64,000 nucleotides of DNA, taken from Glutamicibacter uratoxydans. GTDB lineage: Bacteria > Actinomycetota > Actinomycetes > Actinomycetales > Micrococcaceae. Location of the stretch: NCBI RefSeq assembly GCF_006539925.1, contig NZ_BJNY01000001.1:1-64000 (forward strand), written 5' to 3'. The notes under the pieces were generated by a model. It saw nothing but the letters and a program-made list of their open reading frames with translations, was not told where the DNA came from and did not search any database. Below, piece after piece: positions 56,177 through 64,000 of this stretch; the stretch's first letter is position 1, and each line of letters starts with the position of its first letter. Both the position numbers and the translations under genes were made by a program.

Positions 56177-57274
56177 CTACTTGGCCGGGTAGTCGATGCC
56201 GTGGGCTTCGACGTACTTGACTGCGGTGACACCCAGAGCGTCGAGAAGCTTCTTGGACTTGTCCAGCTCTTGTGGGAATGACCAGTCATACCGGCGCTTC
56301 ACTTCATTTAGATCCCCGCCGACAAATGACCAGCCCTTGTCATCAGCGAGGGACTTGTAGGCAATGGCGTCCAGTGCGTAATCTTCAACATCCTTGGCGA
56401 CCTCTTCGGCCTTCAAAACTTCGAGGCGAATAGTGGCGGTGGTGCCAGCATCGTTCAACTCACTCAGGATGACAGCTCGATAGTTCGCATATACGCCTGA
56501 GTAGCGACTTTCTAGAACGCCCGCTGACTCAGCCTCGCCAATCTTTGCGGTGTCGTTTTCGTAGACTTCAAGCATTCGGCGGTAAACGAGCTCATGCAGC
56601 GCCTTGGCCTCATCCGTGTCCTGCTGGCGAGCCTTCCACGCCTCATGCTCCTTCTCCCACTCGGCAACTTCGGCCTCATGCTTGCGCTGCTCAAGCACTG
56701 AGTGGAGCTGGAAGATTGCAGAGCCGATAGCCTTTCCTCCTGAGCGATCGGCATCGTCTTCTGCCTTGAACCGGACGCCAGTCTCATCAGGGAGACGAAT
56801 GCTATAAGGCTCAACGGAAAGAAGTCGGATTGCCAGCTTGAGGCGTTCATCTTCGCTCAAATGCAAGCGACCATCGCCAATAAGGCTGAAGATCGTTACG
56901 CCCGAGTTGATGTTCTCAATCTCGTAGCCATCAGCACCACCAGGGACGTCATCCTCAATGTCGAAGCCCTGCCCGATGTAGACCTCGTTGGCGTCGACGT
57001 AAGGATTGACGCCTGCTTTTAGGGGCACACGCTGGCGCACCGGCTCCACCGGCTCTGGATCGTCGTCCACGGCTACCTCAGCGCTCACGTTCCCTTCGCC
57101 CTCCAAGCGCTGCTTGAGGTCGTCAGAGTTGCGCAGGAACAAGGTCTGGTTCGGCTGGCCAACGACCTCAACGGTCTTCGCGGTGCCCTCAGTCACCAAG
57201 ACCTGGCCGTTGTCCTTGTCGACCTCGATACGGTAACGGGCGTCAACACCGTTGTCGTTCAAAATAACTGGCAT
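56177..57274 (-). CDS. hypothetical protein (365 aa)
   Basis: Starts MPVILNDNGVDARYRIEV after GAAAGGAAAGCATAGAAAC. N-terminal beta region with 'TLFLRNSDDLKQRLEG', then a long helical part (EWEKEHEAWKARQQD) and C-terminal 'YVEAHGIDYPAK'. Related to no domain I can name. It is located between the SSB-like gene and the exonuclease. Confidence 0.68.
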   Translation of the reverse strand: MPVILNDNGVDARYRIEVDKDNGQVLVTEGTAKTVEVVGQPNQTLFLRNSDDLKQRLEGEGNVSAEVAVDDDPEPVEPVRQRVPLKAGVNPYVDANEVYIGQGFDIEDDVPGGADGYEIENINSGVTIFSLIGDGRLHLSEDERLKLAIRLLSVEPYSIRLPDETGVRFKAEDDADRSGGKAIGSAIFQLHSVLEQRKHEAEVAEWEKEHEAWKARQQDTDEAKALHELVYRRMLEVYENDTAKIGEAESAGVLESRYSGVYANYRAVILSELNDAGTTATIRLEVLKAEEVAKDVEDYALDAIAYKSLADDKGWSFVGGDLNEVKRRYDWSFPQELDKSKKLLDALGVTAVKYVEAHGIDYPAK

Positions 57275-57278
57275 GTTT

Positions 57279-58118
57279 CTATGCTTTCCTTTCGTACTGT
57301 TCAGCGGACGGGACATGGCCTTTGACCATGCAATACTGGGCCAAGCCACAAGTGCGTTCGCAGTCCGCTGTCGGGTTAGGGAGGTACAGACCTAGACGTT
57401 CTGCCGTGTCCATCTGGGCGTATAAAGCGCCGAGACGTTCAGGCGTCCAGTGGGTTAGGTCGTACGAGTGATCCTTTGAAGGCTTCTCTTTGCCATGTGC
57501 GGTGGCTGGCCTTCCAAGGTGAAGGATGATTCCTTCGGTTGGGCGGGGGATGCCCATAAGCTGCTCGACCGCTAGAGCGTAAGTGCCTAGCTGGATCTGA
57601 GCGTTACCCGGTAGCTTCGAGCCGGACTTCAAGTCGACCGGAATGACTCGGCCATCACGGTACTTTCTTAGCTGGTCGATGAAGCCGTAGACTTCAACAC
57701 CGCCAAGGGTGATGGTGAACTCAAGCTCGGTAGCGATTACACGCCACTCGTCTTCGTGCTCTTTGGCTAGTCGCTGGTAGTCATTGACTTGCCAGATGGC
57801 TTGTCCGAGTCGGTCTTCGATATCTTTCCAGCCGGACTTCCGACCTCCGACCATCCAAGCCGCCTCGTCGGGCCACTGCTCTCGGGTTTTACCAATCTCT
57901 TCCGTGTAGTAGGACTCCACGATGGACTGGATTTCTTTACTGCTTTGGGTTCGTCGGTTCTTTTCGAACTCTTCAATCCCGTGGTGAGCTGCCTTTCCGT
58001 GTGTGAACCAGGCAGCTGGTCTTTGTGGCGCTCTCGCCACTCTCTGTAGCCGGTAAGCTTCACCGCACGAGGCGTAGGAGCTTAGCTGGCTAACACTGCG
58101 CCGTTTTGGCGTCGTCAA
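57279..58118 (-). CDS. Cas4/RecB-family exonuclease (279 aa)
   Basis: PD-(D/E)xK core: 'VEVYGFIDQLRKYRDGRVIPVDLKSG' spread over the usual spacing gives D...D-x-K, and 'QIQLGTYALA' the QxxxY motif. Cysteines C18 at the N-terminus and C253, C257, C263 (CERTCGLAQYC) can hold the 4Fe-4S cluster of Cas4-like exonucleases. It would resect DNA for recombination. TTG start. First gene of the right-arm minus operon. Confidence 0.88.
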   Translation of the reverse strand: MTTPKRRSVSQLSSYASCGEAYRLQRVARAPQRPAAWFTHGKAAHHGIEEFEKNRRTQSSKEIQSIVESYYTEEIGKTREQWPDEAAWMVGGRKSGWKDIEDRLGQAIWQVNDYQRLAKEHEDEWRVIATELEFTITLGGVEVYGFIDQLRKYRDGRVIPVDLKSGSKLPGNAQIQLGTYALAVEQLMGIPRPTEGIILHLGRPATAHGKEKPSKDHSYDLTHWTPERLGALYAQMDTAERLGLYLPNPTADCERTCGLAQYCMVKGHVPSAEQYERKA

Positions 58119-58167
58119 TTCAAGGGCTATTTTGTTCCTTTCCTCTTGAACAATCTCAACAATACGT

Positions 58168-58185
58168 GACTAGTCATGACATGTC
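58168..58185. promoter_or_regulatory. putative repressor operator at int
   Basis: GACTAGTCATGACATGTC, identical to the site at xis (373-390). It lies 22 bases upstream of the int start and overlaps where the int promoter and the divergent exonuclease leader would be. Confidence 0.65.
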
Positions 58186-58206
58186 AAATGACCTACCATT
58201 TAGGTT

Positions 58207-59460
58207 ATGGCAGTAACAAAGACATCATCAAAGTCCAAGCCGTGGCGGGTCGATTACCGTGTCAACGGCGTACGCAAACGCCAGTCCTTTGCGACTAAGC
58301 GGCAGGCTGAAGCTTTCCAGCGCGACCAGCTTACTAAGCGTGACGCTGGCACGTGGGTTGACCCTAAGACGGCTGAGCGCACAACAGTTTCGGACGTGTG
58401 GAAAGACTTCCAGATGCTCATGCGTACGTCTGGGCCGAATGGTCGTGGCCCTACGGCTGACCGTGCGCGCATCCGATACGAACGCCACTGGCGCGCCTAC
58501 ATCGAACCCGTTTGGGGTTCAACACCTGTCGGGTTCATCAAGCATGAAGACGTGTCCGCATGGGTTGCAGGGATGAAGCGTCGGAGTGGTGGCAGCAAGG
58601 CTGACGGGTTCGTTGACGCTGGCGCACACCTGATCGCTGGCAACAAGCTCAAGCACGGGCTCGCTGAAGACGACGAGCGAACCATCCCACTAGGGGAGTC
58701 GGGTCGCAAGAGTGTTGCTGTCACGTTCAAGACGCTGATGAAGCACGCAACTCGCATGGGCGTAGTAGTGAACAACCCTGCACTCAACTCGGCTGGCGAA
58801 TCAACCTACACGCCTGTCGCCAAGGTGAAGAAGCCACACATCTACCTGACAGCCGACCAACTGTTCACACTTCATGACGCAATGCCAGAACCTTACCGGC
58901 TCGGCATTCTCCTGAGCGGACTGTGCGGTCTGCGTTGGGGTGAGATGAACGGGCTTCGGGCCTCCGACGTAAACCTGAGCGAGCGAATCATCACTGTCCA
59001 ACGATCACTATCAGAGCTTGATGGCTACCACATCGAGACGCCGCCTAAGAGTGGTGCGACTCGGCGCGTGCCAATCCCCGCTGTGATCGTTGAAGACCTG
59101 CGAGCGGTCATGAAGGAACGCCCGAGTGGCCTACTGTTCTCGTTCAAGAAGGGTGGGCCACCACTGCGAAACAACAATTACAACACCAGGACGCTGCGCC
59201 CAACCATCCAACGCCTACGCGCCAATGGCGTAGACATACCAGTCATGACGTTCCACGACCTCAGGCATACAGCGGTGTCGCTGATGATCAAGTCTGGTGC
59301 GAACATCAAGGTGGTTCAGGCGATTGCTGGGCACGCTACGGCAACCATGACACTGGATACCTATGCTGGCCTGTTCATGGATGACCTGATGGACAGTGTG
59401 GGAAGGCTCGATAACGTGCTTGAAAGTGGTGGACACTTTAAGGTCACTAGTAAGGCTTGA
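58207..59460 (+). CDS. int: tyrosine integrase (417 aa)
   Basis: Catalytic residues are visible: R243 (CGLRWGEM), K281 (PPKSGATRR), H350 and R353 (FHDLRHTAVSLM), H376 (AGHATATMTLDTY) and Y386. N-terminal basic arm-binding region (KPWRVDYRVNGVRKRQ) and core-binding domain precede. ATG start follows AGGTT with little leader. It abuts the right attachment core (30 bp away) and inserts phage DNA in tRNA-Ala. Confidence 0.95.
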   Translation: MAVTKTSSKSKPWRVDYRVNGVRKRQSFATKRQAEAFQRDQLTKRDAGTWVDPKTAERTTVSDVWKDFQMLMRTSGPNGRGPTADRARIRYERHWRAYIEPVWGSTPVGFIKHEDVSAWVAGMKRRSGGSKADGFVDAGAHLIAGNKLKHGLAEDDERTIPLGESGRKSVAVTFKTLMKHATRMGVVVNNPALNSAGESTYTPVAKVKKPHIYLTADQLFTLHDAMPEPYRLGILLSGLCGLRWGEMNGLRASDVNLSERIITVQRSLSELDGYHIETPPKSGATRRVPIPAVIVEDLRAVMKERPSGLLFSFKKGGPPLRNNNYNTRTLRPTIQRLRANGVDIPVMTFHDLRHTAVSLMIKSGANIKVVQAIAGHATATMTLDTYAGLFMDDLMDSVGRLDNVLESGGHFKVTSKA

Positions 59461-59490
59461 TGCCTTGTGTTGACGCGGAAAGAACTATTC

Positions 59491-59528
59491 TTGCGAACGA
59501 TGCGCTCTACCAACTGAGCTATAGCCCC
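59491..59528. repeat. right prophage attachment site, 38-bp core
   Basis: Exact copy of 39-76, a 5' half of tRNA-Ala lacking the 3' half. Sequence to the left (int side) is phage, to the right host. It defines the prophage right end. Confidence 0.95.
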
Positions 59529-59570
59529 TCCATGAATCACAGTACTCCGATCCGCGAGAATCGCAATTCG
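59529..59570 (-). promoter_or_regulatory. original host promoter of tRNA-Ala, now orphaned
   Basis: On the minus strand TTGCGA (59561-59566), a 16-bp spacer and TACTGT (59539-59544) lie 10 bases before the tRNA 5' end, matching a sigma-70-type promoter. It now drives only the 38-nt 5' tRNA fragment, while the full tRNA at 4-76 has phage DNA upstream. Confidence 0.7.
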
Positions 59571-59582
59571 AGTACTTAAAGA

Positions 59583-59617
59583 GCAATGCTCCAGTCCCGA
59601 GGGGGCTGGAGCATTGC
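59583..59617 (-). terminator. terminator of the permease operon
   Basis: Perfect 12-bp stem (GCAATGCTCCAG with CTGGAGCATTGC) followed on the minus strand by TCTTT. Twelve bases after the permease stop. Confidence 0.8.
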
Positions 59618-59628
59618 CGGGTGAAGAA

Positions 59629-61011
59629 CTAGGAAACTTCCTGGAACTCCACGACCTCAGGCACGTTGCGCAGTGCAATCTTGGAGACGATCCAAATGAC
59701 TGCGGTCAGGCTTGCGGTCAGCAGCAGCTGGGTGCGGGCCGCGGTGTCGGTCATGGAGACCGCCACGATGCCTGCCAAGACCACCAGAGTGGCGATCGAC
59801 AGGTACGGGAAGCCCCACAGGCGGACCGGAAGGTGCTCGCCGTTCTTGTCTGCGCGGCGGCGCAGGATCAGCTGGGTCACCGCAATGAAGGTCCAGATCA
59901 CGATGATGGTCGAGCCCACCACGTTCAGCAGGATCGGCATGACCTGGTCAGGCCAGATCCAGTTCAGGCCCACTGCCAGGAAGGAGAAGGCTACCGAGCT
60001 GAGCACGGCCTTGGCCGGTACGCCCTTTCCGGTCACGTGGGTGACTGCCACCGGGGCCAGCTTGCGCTTGCCCAGCGAGAAGAGCATGCGCGAGGAGCCG
60101 TAGATGTTGGCGTTCATTGCCGAAAGCAGTGCGATGACCACGACGGCGTTCATGACGGTGCCGACGCCTGGGACGTTCAGGACGTCCAGGGCTGCGGCGA
60201 ACGGGCCGACGAGGATGGATGGATCGTTCCAAGGAACGATGGCAACGATCACCAGGATGGAGCCCAGGTAGAACACCAGGATACGTGCCATCACGGAGCG
60301 GACCACGCGCTTGATGTTGCCGGCCGGATCGTCGGATTCTGCAGCGGCGATGGCCACCACTTCGGTGCCGCCAAAGGAGAAGATCACGATGAGCACAGCC
60401 GCCGCGATGCCGGACATGCCGCCCGGTGCGAAGCCGCCGTGGGCAGCGAGGTTGCCCAGGCCCACCGGTGCATCGGTGGGAACGATGTAGCTGAGCACCA
60501 GGGCGCCGAAGACCAGGAAGATGATGATGGCCGCGACCTTGATGACAGCGAACCAGTATTCAAAGCGTCCGTAGTTGCGCACGCCAAGCAGGTTGGCGCC
60601 GGTCAGGGCGACCACGAAGAGCAGAACCCAGCCCCACTGCGGGACGTTCGGGAACCATTCGGCGACGATCGCCGCCGCGCCGGTGGCTTCTGCTGCCACC
60701 ACGACAACCAGCTGGATCCAGTACAGCCAGCCCAGGGTGCTGCCAGCGCTGCGTCCCATGGCCTTGTGGGCAAAGGTGCTGAACGCGCCCGAGGACGGGT
60801 TCGCCGCGACCATTTCCGCCAGCATCGCCATGACCACGATGATCACGGTGCCCGCCAGCAGGTAGGAGATCAGCACCGCAGGACCTGCAATGGAGATCGC
60901 CTGGCCGGAGCCGACGAACAGGCCGGCGCCGATCGCGCCGCCCAGGCCCATCATGGAAATCTGGCGCTGGGTCAGCCCGGCATGCAGCTGGGTATCGGTG
61001 GACTCGCTCAT
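59629..61011 (-). CDS. APC-family amino-acid permease (460 aa)
   Basis: Host gene. Begins MSESTDTQLHAGLTQRQISM and then the 'GLGGAIGAGLFVGSGQAI' first helix of the amino-acid/GABA permease (AAT) family. Twelve or so hydrophobic helices follow. It overlaps the aminotransferase by ATGA, so the pair is an operon that likely imports and transaminates an aromatic amino acid or histidine-like substrate. Which substrate cannot be read. Confidence 0.88.
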   Translation of the reverse strand: MSESTDTQLHAGLTQRQISMMGLGGAIGAGLFVGSGQAISIAGPAVLISYLLAGTVIIVVMAMLAEMVAANPSSGAFSTFAHKAMGRSAGSTLGWLYWIQLVVVVAAEATGAAAIVAEWFPNVPQWGWVLLFVVALTGANLLGVRNYGRFEYWFAVIKVAAIIIFLVFGALVLSYIVPTDAPVGLGNLAAHGGFAPGGMSGIAAAVLIVIFSFGGTEVVAIAAAESDDPAGNIKRVVRSVMARILVFYLGSILVIVAIVPWNDPSILVGPFAAALDVLNVPGVGTVMNAVVVIALLSAMNANIYGSSRMLFSLGKRKLAPVAVTHVTGKGVPAKAVLSSVAFSFLAVGLNWIWPDQVMPILLNVVGSTIIVIWTFIAVTQLILRRRADKNGEHLPVRLWGFPYLSIATLVVLAGIVAVSMTDTAARTQLLLTASLTAVIWIVSKIALRNVPEVVEFQEVS

Positions 61012-62075
61012 GCCTGGGCTCCTTCGCGGACGGAGGCAAGGGCTGCGATGACGCGGTCCACGTCCAGCTCCGAGCCGGAGGAGATGCGCAGGCCGTCGCC
61101 CGGGAAGGCGCGGACTACGACGCCGCCGTCTGCCAGCTTGGCTTCGATGTCTAGGGTGTCATCGCCTGCGTTGATCCACACGAAGTTCGCCTGGGACTTC
61201 ACTACCGGGTAGCCGGCGACTTCCAATGCTTCGTACATGCGCTCGCGCTGGGCGACGACCTCGTTGATGCGTACAGACAGTTCGTCGGCTGCGTGCAGCG
61301 ATGCCACCGCTGCGCGCTGGGCCAGATCGGAGACGCCGAACGGGATCGCCACCTTGCGCAGGTTCTCTGCCACTTCCAGCGGGCTGATGGCGTAGCCGAT
61401 GCGCAGGCCTGCCAGGCCGTAGGCCTTGGAGAAGGTGTGCAGCACAGCCACGTTCGGGTTGTTCTTGAAAAGCTCCACTCCGTCGGCGCGCACTGCCGAG
61501 CGGTCGAAGTGCACGTAGGCCTCGTCGATGACGATCAGCACGTCGCGCGGAACGGCGGCGATGAAGTCTTCCAGGGCCTTGGCCTCGACCACGGTGCCGG
61601 TCGGGTTGTTCGGGTTGCAGATGAAGATCAGGCGGGTCTTCTCGGTGACTGCCGCGAGCATTGCCGGCAGGTCGTGCTTGGAGTCGGCATCCAGCGGCAC
61701 CTCGACAGGGGTTGCCCCGGCAATGCGCACCAGCGATGGGTACGCCTCGAAGGAGCGCCATGCGTACATGACCTCGTCGCCTTCGGCTGCTACCGCGTGG
61801 ATCAGCTGTGCTGCGACCTCTACGGAACCTGCGCCCAGGGTGATGTGCTGCGGGTCCACCTGGTGCAGGGCTGCCAGCTCAGCGGTCAGCTGCGGGGCGG
61901 CGATGCTCGGGTAGCGGTGGATGGTGCCTAGGCCTTCGCTGATGGCGTCGAGAACCGATGGCAGTGGGCTGTGTGGAGACTCGTTCGATGAGAGTTTCGA
62001 GGCTCCAGCGGCCGCAGGCTTTCCCTGCTTGTATGCGGGAACAGACTGCAAAGATGGGCGCTGGTGAAGGGTCAT
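61008..62075 (-). CDS. histidinol-phosphate/aromatic aminotransferase (355 aa)
   Basis: Host gene. HisC-like PLP enzyme: 'KLSSNESPHSPLPSVLDAI' opening, 'FICNPNNPTGT', 'VIDEAYVHF' (PLP Asp) and 'HTFSKAYGLAGLRIGYA' with the Schiff-base lysine. Start at MTLHQRPS after AGAGGAACCC; the longer frame has none. Linked to a permease and preceded by an Lrp regulator, so aromatic amino-acid (Pat-type) rather than histidine metabolism is suggested, as inference. Confidence 0.85.
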   Translation of the reverse strand: MTLHQRPSLQSVPAYKQGKPAAAGASKLSSNESPHSPLPSVLDAISEGLGTIHRYPSIAAPQLTAELAALHQVDPQHITLGAGSVEVAAQLIHAVAAEGDEVMYAWRSFEAYPSLVRIAGATPVEVPLDADSKHDLPAMLAAVTEKTRLIFICNPNNPTGTVVEAKALEDFIAAVPRDVLIVIDEAYVHFDRSAVRADGVELFKNNPNVAVLHTFSKAYGLAGLRIGYAISPLEVAENLRKVAIPFGVSDLAQRAAVASLHAADELSVRINEVVAQRERMYEALEVAGYPVVKSQANFVWINAGDDTLDIEAKLADGGVVVRAFPGDGLRISSGSELDVDRVIAALASVREGAQA

Positions 62076-62246
62076 GGGTTCCTCTCTGAAGACCATGGGC
62101 GCAAAATCGGGGTGCGGGTAACCCCGCTCATATGCTCGCGTGGCGCGACTCACAGACTATGACTTTAGATGGCGTTAATCTGTGGTTTCAATCGCTTTCG
62201 CCAGTACTGTGCAGGCTGTATAGCGATTGCGGGTCAGGCGGCCGAT

Positions 62247-62747
62247 TTACTGGTCATTCTGTATAGCTGTTGTTGATTCTTTGGCGCAGGCTGCCACCAG
62301 GGGCAGCGTCCGGCCTTGGAAGTGCTCATGCAGCGCGAAGGCTGAGGACGTGCGGGCGACACCGGGAACCGTATTGATGCGGTTGAAGATGTCCTGGAGA
62401 TCTTCCGGGGTGCGGGCCACCACGCGCAGCTGCAGATCCGAGCTGCCGGTGACCGTATACATGTCGATGATCTCCGGGATCGCCGCTTCCAACGCGTTGG
62501 CCACCGGGTCGTGCCCGTATTTCTGCACGATCTCCACCGCGCAGAAGGCGACCAGCGTGTAGCCGAAGCCTGCCGGCTGGATGCGAGGGACGATTCCCTG
62601 GATGACTCCCGCATCATGGAGCCTTGCCAGCCGACTGGTGACGGTTCCGCGGGCTACGCCCAGGCGGCGGGCGCACTCCATCACCGGCAGCATGGGGGAC
62701 TCGGTCAGCAGATCAATCAGGTCTGCGTCCAATTGGTCGATGCGCAT
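62247..62747 (-). CDS. Lrp/AsnC-family regulator (166 aa)
   Basis: Host gene. N-terminal winged helix (MRIDQLDADLIDLLTESP, ARRLGVARGTVTSRLARL) and C-terminal RAM ligand-binding domain (VTGSSDLQLRVVARTPEDL, FNRINTVPGV). ATG after AAGGAGCAAGGCC. It lies 170 bp upstream of the aminotransferase-permease genes on the same strand and probably controls them in response to an amino acid. Confidence 0.9.
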   Translation of the reverse strand: MRIDQLDADLIDLLTESPMLPVMECARRLGVARGTVTSRLARLHDAGVIQGIVPRIQPAGFGYTLVAFCAVEIVQKYGHDPVANALEAAIPEIIDMYTVTGSSDLQLRVVARTPEDLQDIFNRINTVPGVARTSSAFALHEHFQGRTLPLVAACAKESTTAIQNDQ

Positions 62748-63016
62748 GGCCTTGCTCCTTAGCCTCTGCCGCTACTTGTTGCAGGACACACGCCATTGTG
62801 CGCCCTGTCTCTAAGGCTAACTCGCGTTAAAGGCGGTGGTGGCCCATGTCATGGAGAAAGATGGGATAGCTCACAGCAAACTGGTCTCGGCGGAGCGCAG
62901 ACAACAAGGATTTAACTGCGGCTGAAAAGTTGATGAAGCCTATTCCGCGCCGGGCAATGCTGACGTAGCGTAGTGCTCGGCAAGCCGTGCAGCATACACA
63001 TCAAGGGGATAAGGCC

Positions 63017-63904
63017 ATGCAGCAGCTCACAGTTAATCTTTGGATGAATGGCACCGCCGAGGAAGCCGGGCAGTTCTATGCGTCAGCGCTTCCGCAGACC
63101 ACCATGGAAGTTGAATCGCGCTACCCGGAAGAAGGGCTTGCCGATTTCCAGCAACCGCTGGCAGGCCAGGCATTGACCGTCTCGGTGTGGGTGGGCGGCA
63201 CCAAGCTGACCTTGATCAATGCGGGTCCCGAATTTTCGCCGAATCCTTCCATCTCGCTGATCTTGAATTTTGATCCTTCTGCCATGGAAGACGCCGCCGT
63301 GCAGCTAGATGCCGCGTGGGAGGCCCTGCTGGACGGCGGGACGGTGCTGATGCCGCTGGGCGAGTATCCTTTCAGCCCGCGCTACGGCTGGGTGTCCGAC
63401 CGCTACGGGGTCAGCTGGCAGCTGATGCTCACCAACCCTGCAGGAGAACCTGCACCGCTGATGATTCCGAACCTGATGTTTGCCGGGGCAGCGCAGAACA
63501 AGGCGGCTGAAGCCATCGACTTCTACACGGGGCTGCTGGGCGGCGAGATCAAGGCGAAGTTCAACTACGAGCAGGCTAATGACGTGGTGAACACGCAATC
63601 GGTCATGTTCAGCGATTTCACCTTAGGCCCGGACATTGTTTCTGCGATGGACTCGGGCGTGGCCCAGGACCTGAACTTCACCCCTGGCGTCTCCCTGCAG
63701 TGGGACTGCGACGGGCAGGAGGAAATCGACAGGGTGTGGGACGCGCTTTCGGCGGTGCCCGAGGCGGAGCAGTGCGGCTGGCTGACCGATAAATTCGGCG
63801 TCAGCTGGCAAATTGTCCCTTCCAATATGGGGGAACTGATGAGTCGCCCCAACGCGTTCGAGCACATGATGGGAATGAAGAAGCTCGTCATCGACGAATT
63901 CTAG
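63017..63904 (+). CDS. VOC-family (PhnB-like) protein with two domains (295 aa)
   Basis: Host gene. Two PhnB/3-demethylubiquinone-methyltransferase-like VOC repeats: 'TVNLWMNGTAEEAGQFY...GWVSDRYGVSWQLM' and 'PNLMFAGAAQNKAAEAIDFYTGLLG...GWLTDKFGVSWQIVP'. Start at MQQLTV after AAGGGGATAAGGCC. Divergent from the Lrp gene. Enzymatic activity of the family is generally unknown. Confidence 0.85.
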   Translation: MQQLTVNLWMNGTAEEAGQFYASALPQTTMEVESRYPEEGLADFQQPLAGQALTVSVWVGGTKLTLINAGPEFSPNPSISLILNFDPSAMEDAAVQLDAAWEALLDGGTVLMPLGEYPFSPRYGWVSDRYGVSWQLMLTNPAGEPAPLMIPNLMFAGAAQNKAAEAIDFYTGLLGGEIKAKFNYEQANDVVNTQSVMFSDFTLGPDIVSAMDSGVAQDLNFTPGVSLQWDCDGQEEIDRVWDALSAVPEAEQCGWLTDKFGVSWQIVPSNMGELMSRPNAFEHMMGMKKLVIDEF

Positions 63905-64000
63905 GCGGCGGGTTGCGCACCGGCGCTGTCGGGGGCACTGGGTAGGCTGGCTGGTAGTTGATCGCCAGCATTTTCAGAACTGCACACGGGAGCGCCATGC

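Noticed and set aside
57279-58118. Cas4 as evidence for CRISPR adaptation
   Set aside because: It lies in a phage replication operon without cas1 or cas2, the usual context of phage Cas4-like exonucleases.
59614-61212. 532-codon plus-strand frame opposite the permease
   Set aside because: His/Asp/Gln-rich composition typical of an antisense shadow in high-GC DNA.
63995-64000. Start of another host gene at the right edge (GGGAGCGCC then ATG)
   Set aside because: Only the start codon is inside the window, so nothing can be said about the gene.

Overview
The window holds an almost complete temperate siphophage genome of about 59.5 kb, integrated in an actinobacterial chromosome. It is bounded by a 38-bp direct repeat (39-76 and 59491-59528). 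The repeat is the 5' half of a tRNA-Ala(CGC) gene whose full copy sits at 4-76. The right flank (59.6-64 kb) is ordinary high-GC host sequence: an amino-acid permease, a histidinol-phosphate/aromatic aminotransferase, an Lrp/AsnC regulator and a VOC-family protein. Gene families, GC content, frequent TTG/GTG starts and AAAGGA-type ribosome binding sites suggest a Micrococcaceae-like host (Arthrobacter/Glutamicibacter type). That placement is inference.

Left arm (0.2-16.5 kb, nearly all minus strand): an excisionase-like gene beside the left attachment site, thymidylate synthase, three lipoproteins, a class Ib ribonucleotide reductase beta subunit without its alpha partner, a PNKP-type HAD phosphatase, one or two sliding-clamp-like proteins, and many small tightly overlapping genes of unknown function. 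Several were found only by reading below the usual ORF length cut-off. One lone plus-strand gene (6257-7036) is a self-contained unit that looks like a moron. Centre (16.5-19.2 kb): a largely non-coding stretch rich in palindromes, a fourth lipoprotein gene, an iteron-like array with a 20-bp palindrome, and an XRE repressor gene divergent from a MazG-like gene.

Late region (19.1-47.0 kb, plus strand): MazG-like protein, zincin-like protein, HNH nuclease, terminase small and large subunits, portal, MuF-like protein, scaffold, major capsid, head-tail connectors, tail tube, tail-assembly chaperones with a probable -1 frameshift, a 1459-residue tape measure, tail tip proteins, a 1663-residue fibre ending in an S74 chaperone, a second fibre interrupted at a C10 tract, endolysin and holin. 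An HNH gene lies reversed between a truncated endolysin 5' copy and the intact endolysin. Right arm (47.0-58.1 kb, minus): sigma-factor-like protein, metallophosphoesterase, dNMP kinase, split primase, RuvC-like resolvase, RNA ligase, DnaB/RecA-like helicase, SSB-like protein and Cas4-like exonuclease. The tyrosine integrase (58207-59460) abuts the right attachment site.

Most notable: a family of paired 8-bp palindromes (GAC-NN-GTC) at xis, int, the repressor and early leaders, likely the immunity operators; integration that separates a host tRNA from its own promoter; terminase broken at its Walker A motif; a poly-C tract that could switch a fibre tip domain; and a divided RNA-repair set (phosphatase plus ligase).
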